This document shows positions 57,688-64,000 of a stretch of 64,000 nucleotides of DNA, piece after piece. Each line of letters begins with the position of its first letter. The stretch's first letter is position 1. This DNA comes from Porpolomopsis calyptriformis (Eukaryota > Basidiomycota > Agaricomycetes > Agaricales > Hygrophoraceae). The position numbers and the translations under genes were made by a program. The stretch covers positions 353,098 through 417,097 of the forward strand of contig OX621164.1 in assembly GCA_951640195.1 (NCBI GenBank), in the 5' to 3' direction. The notes beneath the pieces are model-generated. The model was not told where the DNA came from and made no database searches. It was given only the letters and a program-made list of their open reading frames with translations.

Positions 57688-59040
57688 ATGGAAAAATCAA
57701 AGCGGACATCCTCTTTGCACTATTCTCTTTTACTTTTCACGCTCTTTAATGGGGGCGCGTGTAAATCAGCCATGCCTACATGGACAAGTCCTTCCGAAGG
57801 AGATAGTTTTGGTTCGGGAGATACGATCGTTGTAAAATGGAACGTCGCCGATGCCGTCGTTTCCCCTTCAATCAGACTTTGTGGCGCGACCGATGGCTTG
57901 GAACCCGATTGGAGCGGCAGCCGCTATGGCAACTGTGGGTCCGCTATATGGCCTACCGTGACGCAAACTGCTGGGTCGTATCTCATGTCAATGTAAGCCC
58001 TCCAAATACTGTTCATGTTAGATTGATCCTTACATCTGATATTCTACGCAGAGTCGCCCCCGGTGTTGACACTTACGAGGCATTCTATCTCGAAATGAGA
58101 GATGATTTTGGAGAGACAAGCCAGTCTCATTGTTTCTCTATCCATCGTGAGTGGTCCATACTACCTTAATGTCCTTCCTTACCTGGAATGTCATAGCTGC
58201 TGCCGTTCCTTCACCAAACACCGAAAACTCTCCAGTACAATCAACATCACCACAGCTAGGACTTCCCGACACATCCATGGGTGTTTCTCCACCTCCCTTA
58301 GATCCATATGAAACACCACTAGCTATACCATCGCAACCGGTGCCAACTAGCACTCCAACATTACTCGCGTCTTCTTCATCAGTACCTTATTTTTCCACAG
58401 TGACACGCACTCCGCCTCCTGTGGCTGCGTTTGCTATCCCTCTGTCGCTCATAGGTGCTATTCTACTGGTCGCGTCCGGTTTCTCCATCCGCCATAACCA
58501 GCATCTTAAAGGGGAACGTGCCCGTCATGCACCGGGGCTTTATTTATCTTCCAAGTCCAGCTTGAACTCGACATCAGCAAATCGTAGCCGCAAAGAAGAG
58601 GATGTTGTGAACATGTTATCAAGGGCCAAGTCCATTGACGGACCAGTACCCGTGCCTGTTTTCCTCCCAGTCGATCTGAGGCGTGAACCGCGAAGATCGA
58701 CACGTCAGCCCTTCTTCACCTACCCTTGGTCCTCCCATCCTTCAAACGATGGTACACCCGGCGAAGATAAGCTTAGTATGTACCCTTAAATGGCCCCTTA
58801 CTACCTTCTCTAACCGTCCTCGCCCTTCAAGGTCTAGACCCTGGTGAGCAATCCGCCAATGCAACCATCATGGATTCTCTCCTCTCCAACCATCTCCACC
58901 CTTCTCCCGCTCTCCCATCGGCTCCTCTCTTATCTTCTCCTGAGGTGTTACACACACGGAGTGAAGCTTCGATGGAGTCGCCTTCCTATTTCTATCGAGA
59001 CAAGCCGTTGCCATCGTGTCCTCGTCCTCGGGAGCACTAA
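57688..59040 (+). CDS. secreted Ig-like, Ser/Pro-rich single-pass membrane protein, copy C
   Basis: Signal peptide MEKSKRTSSLHYSLLLFTLF, Kre9/Knh1-type domain (TWTSPSEGDSFGSGDTIVVK, RLCGATDGLEPDW, NCGSAIW), FYLEMRDDFGETSQSHCFSI, Ser/Pro-rich stalk, transmembrane helix (FAIPLSLIGAILLVASGFSI) and a much longer cytosolic tail than copy A (EDVVNMLSRAKSIDGPVPVP, REPRRSTRQPFFTYPW), continued through an intron after GEDKLS into LDPGEQSANATIMDSLL and SPSYFYRDKPLPSCPRPREH with TAA at 59038-59040. The tail has several Pro-rich and Ser-rich stretches that could bind signalling proteins. Confidence 0.8.
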
Positions 59041-59772
59041 CTTGGTGCAATTGAGAGGATGGGTAACCATAGAAGTGCGCGAATCATTAGTCCAGAATAA
59101 GCCTTCGAGCGTAGAGTCGGGAATATCTTTTATGCAACCATCTTGTAGAAAAATAATTAACAAGTTCGGACACTTCTACCACTATTTTCGCCTACGTACT
59201 GTACGGCCTGATTGGGTGTTGTCGACTTTCCGTGTTCAACAGAGCCCGAATTATTTAATGATGAATCGAGCTTGCAAATCCCACGACTGATTTTCACCTT
59301 GTCGGCGTGCCAGGTGCAATAAATGAAAGTCCCGCTGAATACAACGTTCACGATCTCAGAATCACAGACCATTTACCATGCTCCCGGATGTGTCCGGTTG
59401 GAACAGTCAACCTCTGTTTTAGAGCAGCAGTATAGTTTATCAAACAATAAATCATCCGACCGCGGTTACCACAGCCCTCTGAATCGAGCAGGAACCGAGG
59501 AGCACCTCGTTGCCTTCACCACCAATGTCCTTTATCACACTTTTTGAAAGTGGTTCTTACGACCATAAGGAGGTGAATCCGCTAGACGATGAATGTTTCT
59601 TGCCACGAGTTGTTATCGTTACAGAAATAAATCCTAATTCTATGCCCGTAAATCATCATCTCCGTGTGTCATCACACCCCCTACCTCGTTTCAAAAATAA
59701 GTCGGGCGAAGCATCAAGCGATCGTTCGAAGACTGGAAACTCTTCGTGACTTTGGTATCCAATGGACTGTTT
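59041..59772. other. intergenic, no supported gene
   Basis: No domain recognised on either strand. Confidence 0.4.
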
Positions 59773-60430
59773 TCAGTTGCCCTTCTTGAACATGCCGGCC
59801 TTGGCGTTGGCTTCGCCAGTTTTCATCTTCGCAGCATTAGCCGCCGCCTTTGCTTGCGTGGACACCTCGGTCGTGGCGATATTTGCGGCTTTGCGATCCC
59901 GCTGAGATTTATCAGGCAATTTCTGCTCCTCGCCGGTGTTGATAGAGTACTTTAACCTCGCGCCCATCTATGCGGGGGGGATTTGAATGAGTTCTCAGCA
60001 AAACGGTGAGAGACACTTGCAGATAATGGGTCTGGGTTGGTGCCATGGTGTAGTGCGACCTGACCGAACGGTGCTGGACGAACCCTTAGGGACGTGGTTC
60101 AGCTGGACGACCACACCATTCTGGTTCATGGAATTCTGCCGGTCGAGGTGGGAGGCATTATTGGCTTGCACGGTTTTAGCGGAGGTGGCCGCCATGTCCA
60201 GCTTGTTGGTGCTGGCACTATTCACGAATTCCTTAGCAGCCTACTTGCCGCTGGTGTCAATATCGGCAAAAGACTATCAGATCGGATGGTCGGAAGTGGG
60301 CTGTGATGTAATCAGTAGAAGGAATTTACGCCAGTGCGAGCCTGGAGGGTGGCAAGGTCAAAGTCGTCGAGCCCTCTGACTTCAAAGTCCTCAAACGCAT
60401 CGATACCCCTACTCTCCACGTCACCGAGCG
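59773..60430 (-). pseudogene. unidentified gene with an in-frame stop
   Basis: Minus-strand exon-like pieces read GIDAFEDFEVRGLDDFDLAT, SFADIDTSGK, a TAG at 60241-60243, then AAKEFVNSASTNKLDMAATS, GVVVQLNHVPKGSSSTV, and after a short intron MGARLKYSINTGEEQKLPDK ending AGMFKKGN. The pieces on both sides of the TAG look like one protein. I do not recognise it. If the TAG is real, the gene is broken; an unrecognised intron is the other option. Confidence 0.45.
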
Positions 60431-60951
60431 GCCACCATATGGGAGAGGCGGTTGCAAGCAAGGACAAGGGTCTTGACTATGAACATGGCAAAAAAACGAC
60501 CAGCGTCTGTGGGAGAGAAAGCTGGTAAAACGGTATATGGAACGACCTGCGTTGAAGGCAAACCGTGGATGCCTGCAGGGCTTTATAACGTTGCGTTATC
60601 CCATTCGATAACTTTTCTCAACCCTCCGTAAATGAAACAATCAAGGTCGCACAGTAACCACAGGGAGCCACGGTACATTGCTGGCTCTACCGCCGAACCT
60701 GAGTCACGAGAAGTTCTTGCTACGTCCCAACATCATTATTTGCATAGTTTCCGCTCGGCAGCATCCACAGACGGTGGTGTATGTAACGCCGAAGGGCTGA
60801 AGGTTGCAGTCAGGTTGGGCGGGTCTGAAAGTGATCGGCGGGCACGTGATGAGAATCTGTCACGGTCTGTCACAGTCGTTTGGTCGGCCGTCCCTCGTTA
60901 AAAAACTATGGTTGTAAACAATCTCGTACAAAACGAACAGATTACTCGCTC
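60431..60951. other. intergenic, no supported gene
   Basis: No supported coding sequence. It lies between the unidentified gene and the 3' end of VPS35. Confidence 0.4.
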
Positions 60952-63900
60952 TCATCGTCCGATACCCATTTTCAACAATGCTCCAACAACGTCCACATCG
61001 TCCCATCTCGAATCTGCAGGGGCTCCAACATCATCCTCTCCACTAGTTCCAGGAGCACTCGCATTCTTTCTCCGCTGGATATAGCTTAATGTATTCTTGA
61101 AATGGCGTGTGATCATCTCGGGTGTCTGTACACCCTCGATAAGCCCTGGTGGCGCGCGCTGGGTGGGATGCACGTCGGGTGATGAGATGTTGTCTATATT
61201 TGACGTTATGAGCTCCACAAGGCTGTTGATATATTTTGGGGCGACCTGCTCGAGAAAACGTGTCAGGTCTATGTAAGAAGTCATTCGATGGAAACTGACC
61301 GCTGGTGCGCCCCGATCAAAGTAATACAGGTATTGATCGAGGGTATCACAGTACAGCTGCACCGTGACAATCTCTTCGGTTGCCGAATTGGCAATACGCA
61401 AAGACTTTTGTAAGCACTCCAGCACGCGTTTACTGTCTTGCTGTGGGTACTAAACATCAAGGCAGAGTCAGCCGAGTCGGAGGAACAGACAAATACAGAG
61501 CATACCGCCTTGACACCATCCACACCATCCTCTTTCGAACCAGCCTGCTCTGCCTCCTTCACAGCTTCTCCATCACCCTCAGGTAACGGAGCTTCCTGCC
61601 ACCACAAATGACTAGCAAGACCCACCGCTGTCGCTTGATGGCTCTTTTTCAATAGTTTTGCTCCGTGCAGAGCAGCTTTTGTGATCAACGTATCGTAATT
61701 GTCTACACCGAAGACCTTTGCACCAGCCAAAGTCCCGATTATCAATGTGATCGCTTGTAGTTGCGCTCGCGATTCTGAGATGCTATCCTCGTAAACGCTG
61801 AAAGCCTGCACGTAAAGATCGTAGGTGAGATCTTCGAATCCGCACTCATCGGCAATCTGCGCGGAGAGGAGGAAAAGACGGAGTGCAATCGTTGGAGCTT
61901 CCACTTGCGTGGCTAAGATTGATGTAAGTTGGCGCGTAAATTTGAGGATAGTGGACACTTTTGTTTTCCAATCATCCTCCTTGAAGACCGAAGCTGATCA
62001 CTTTCCGCTCTGTCATGCACCATGAAAATACTACGCACCACGTCTTCCCGGTTTTTATAACGCCTGCAAAGTTTAATGGAGGATGTGATTAGTGCGGGGA
62101 ATGTGAACCGCATGCGTTCACCTCCTGCACTAAAGTACCGCCGGGCTACTTGTAGCAGCTAAATAGCCTTAGCTTAGAAAGAGAGATTTTCAAGACGAAT
62201 GCGGCACACCTCGAATTGTACATCCAACGACTCTGCCCGGAACAGATGAACCATCCTTGCCACCCAGCCCTGCTCCTCTGCCATCTCTTCTCGTTCCAGA
62301 TAATGTGCGCCCTGTCTCCGCGTGTCCTTCATTTGTGGCTGCAAGCCAGCATCGTTAACCGAGCCGTCTGACTGATCTTTAACGAGGACATGGCACAACT
62401 CAAGAATGCCATCGACGTCTTCAGGTGTCTCCACGATCGTCTCGTTTTTGAGTACGGAAGAGACGACGGAGTGTGCGATTGAGCGCCGGGTGGAGAAGAG
62501 TTGTTGCGTCAGTAATGGAGAGTAGTGTGGTATCGCGAGGAGAGTAAGGACTGATTGATACGAGTTTATAGGGGCTACTAGGAGGGCAGCGAGGTTGGCG
62601 GATGTCTGAGAGGCGTGTAGGTCCGGTCTGTAGATGACTGAGTGATGCAAGTTTATCAGGCTGTATATGGACTCACCCAGTTGAGAACTCTTTGACCTTT
62701 TCCTGCGCGAATGCAAGAACTTGATCGACATACTCAAGTCGGTCGGGATAGCAACTCAATGATAAGTTAGTTAGTGATACAAGGAGAGCAGTGATATCCT
62801 GAATCGGCAAATCTGGCCGAGCCTGGACAGCAGCTTTAGCAGTAACATGGGGTGGACCGCCCGATGGGCTTACCTTGATGAGTTCGACAACCTGCTTCCA
62901 AAATACCTCAAAGAGCTGAACATTTTCAGGTACGCCCCTGAACTTCCGTACTGTCTCCTCTTTCTCGTTTACAACCTCACTCGATCCGTCCAAAGTAGGT
63001 GAAGGTACTGACTTCTCCACTTCTACAACAGGGCTCTGTGGTGTCGACGAATCCCATACGTCATGGGTGTCTTGGGTAGGCGATCGCATGCCGACGTTCC
63101 CATTCTCTCGCGCTTTGGCCTTTTGTATCTTCACCTTCTCAGCAAGGCGCCGCGCAGCAGCTTCTTCTTGACGCTTCGTCTCCTCCGGATCCTCGTTCTC
63201 GGCTTCGCGCGCGGCGTATGCTGCGAGCCGGTCGATGAGTGCAATGACGATTTGCTTGATGTTCACTTTGGGATGAAGTTGAGCTGTGGAAGTTAAGAAG
63301 GGCCCAAGGGAGTGAAGGTGAAATTCGTCGGTGAATACCTAACAAAAGTTGACTTGTATGATACAAGCAGGACAGAAGCCTTACTTACCTGGATAACCAC
63401 CTCCATCAAGTATTCTTGCGCGATCACATCCTTGCAATTAACAACTTGCTCCAAAATGCTCGGCAGAATCGTGCGTTGATAGAGGGCAAGGTCCACTCCG
63501 TCGAGTTGACTTAGCCGAACAAGGTTGGTTCCAACGAGGATGCGCAGCTCCCGCCGCTCCATCTCACGCTTCTCCCGGTCTCGCGAATGACCCTGGTGCT
63601 GCAAACGGACCCAGAGTTTGTTCATCTCGATAAAATTGCAGAGAACGAAGGATATTGAGTCTTGCAGGTTGCCAGCCGGACTAAATGAAATTGGCTGCCA
63701 TGAGCCTCGCACAACAAGCATCACAAACGGGCCAGAGTCAACGTACCCAGCCTCCGTTCCAACTGGCAAATGGTCTCGCGTCTGACCGCTCAGATAATGC
63801 CGCAGAAACAGGCCGCGGATGGGATGCAGCACACCACGAGACATCTCAATCATGTCCTTCATAATTTCCTTGACTGGCGCCTCCGGGATAGACATATAAA

Positions 63901-64000
63901 CGGAGCCAACGGTGATCATGAGGTACAGTCGTGGGATGATGTTCCCAGCATACTGGACGAGTTCGTACAAGTCCGCGAGGTGATGTTTGGCCTGTGTATG
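60952..64000 (-). CDS. VPS35: Vps35, retromer cargo-recognition subunit (5' end outside the window)
   Basis: Endosome-to-Golgi retrieval. The N-terminal part carries the Vps35 signature with [14 protein letters not shown], then [20 protein letters not shown], and [20 protein letters not shown]; the HEAT-like repeats follow ([59 protein letters not shown] sequence) and the C-terminus reads [40 protein letters not shown] and [20 protein letters not shown]. About eight introns are needed. The first ~100 residues lie beyond the end of the window. Confidence 0.93.

Overview
The window looks like a basidiomycete (Agaricomycete-type) nuclear genome. Genes are split by many introns of about 50-60 bases with GT/AG ends, coding density is high in the conserved parts, and the proteins recognised are eukaryotic housekeeping factors in their fungal form: YL1/Vps72, hexokinase, cytochrome c heme lyase, APC11, Vps27, BCP1/BCCIP, proline dehydrogenase, CAND1, GAR transformylase, a MYST acetyltransferase and Vps35. 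No rRNA or tRNA gene was found. All identifications come from reading motifs; no database search was run.

Layout. 0.5-2.3 kb: VPS72. 2.3-4.1 kb: a broken, partly inverted copy of a gene that stands complete at 9.0-10.6 kb. 4.4-6.3 kb: a divergent hexokinase. 7.2-7.9 kb: an orphan. 9.0-12.4 kb: a divergent pair made of a CxxCH (heme c-type) protein of bacterial flavour and a cytochrome c heme lyase, the most suggestive functional pairing here. 13.4-20.5 kb: an orphan membrane protein, APC11, VPS27, BCP1 and an F-box-like gene.

20.8-33.1 kb is a rearranged, repeat-rich island. It holds a second, broken copy of BCP1 and of proline dehydrogenase (PUT1). The start of each broken gene lies at the opposite end of a roughly 9.5 kb segment from its continuation and in the opposite orientation, as expected if that segment had been inverted. 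Inside it are a 135-bp-arm hairpin, a foldback element with an 8-bp target duplication, a 7.94 kb Ty3/gypsy chromovirus (400-bp LTRs, 5-bp target duplication, self-priming-type primer site, a G GGT TTT frameshift site, and an extra coiled-coil ORF after pol), a 1.03 kb short LTR element inside its pol gene, and a solo LTR of the same short family.

34.6-45.6 kb is again ordinary: a jacalin-like lectin, the intact PUT1, CAND1 back to back with GAR transformylase, and a MYST acetyltransferase. 45.7-59.0 kb is a tandem cassette region. A DUF4246 gene, a small Med9-like gene and a secreted Ig-like/transmembrane protein gene are duplicated as a block of about 3 kb. A third copy of the last one follows a Zn2Cys6 factor, and an NB-ARC/TPR (NLR-like) gene sits between the blocks. 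The window ends inside VPS35.
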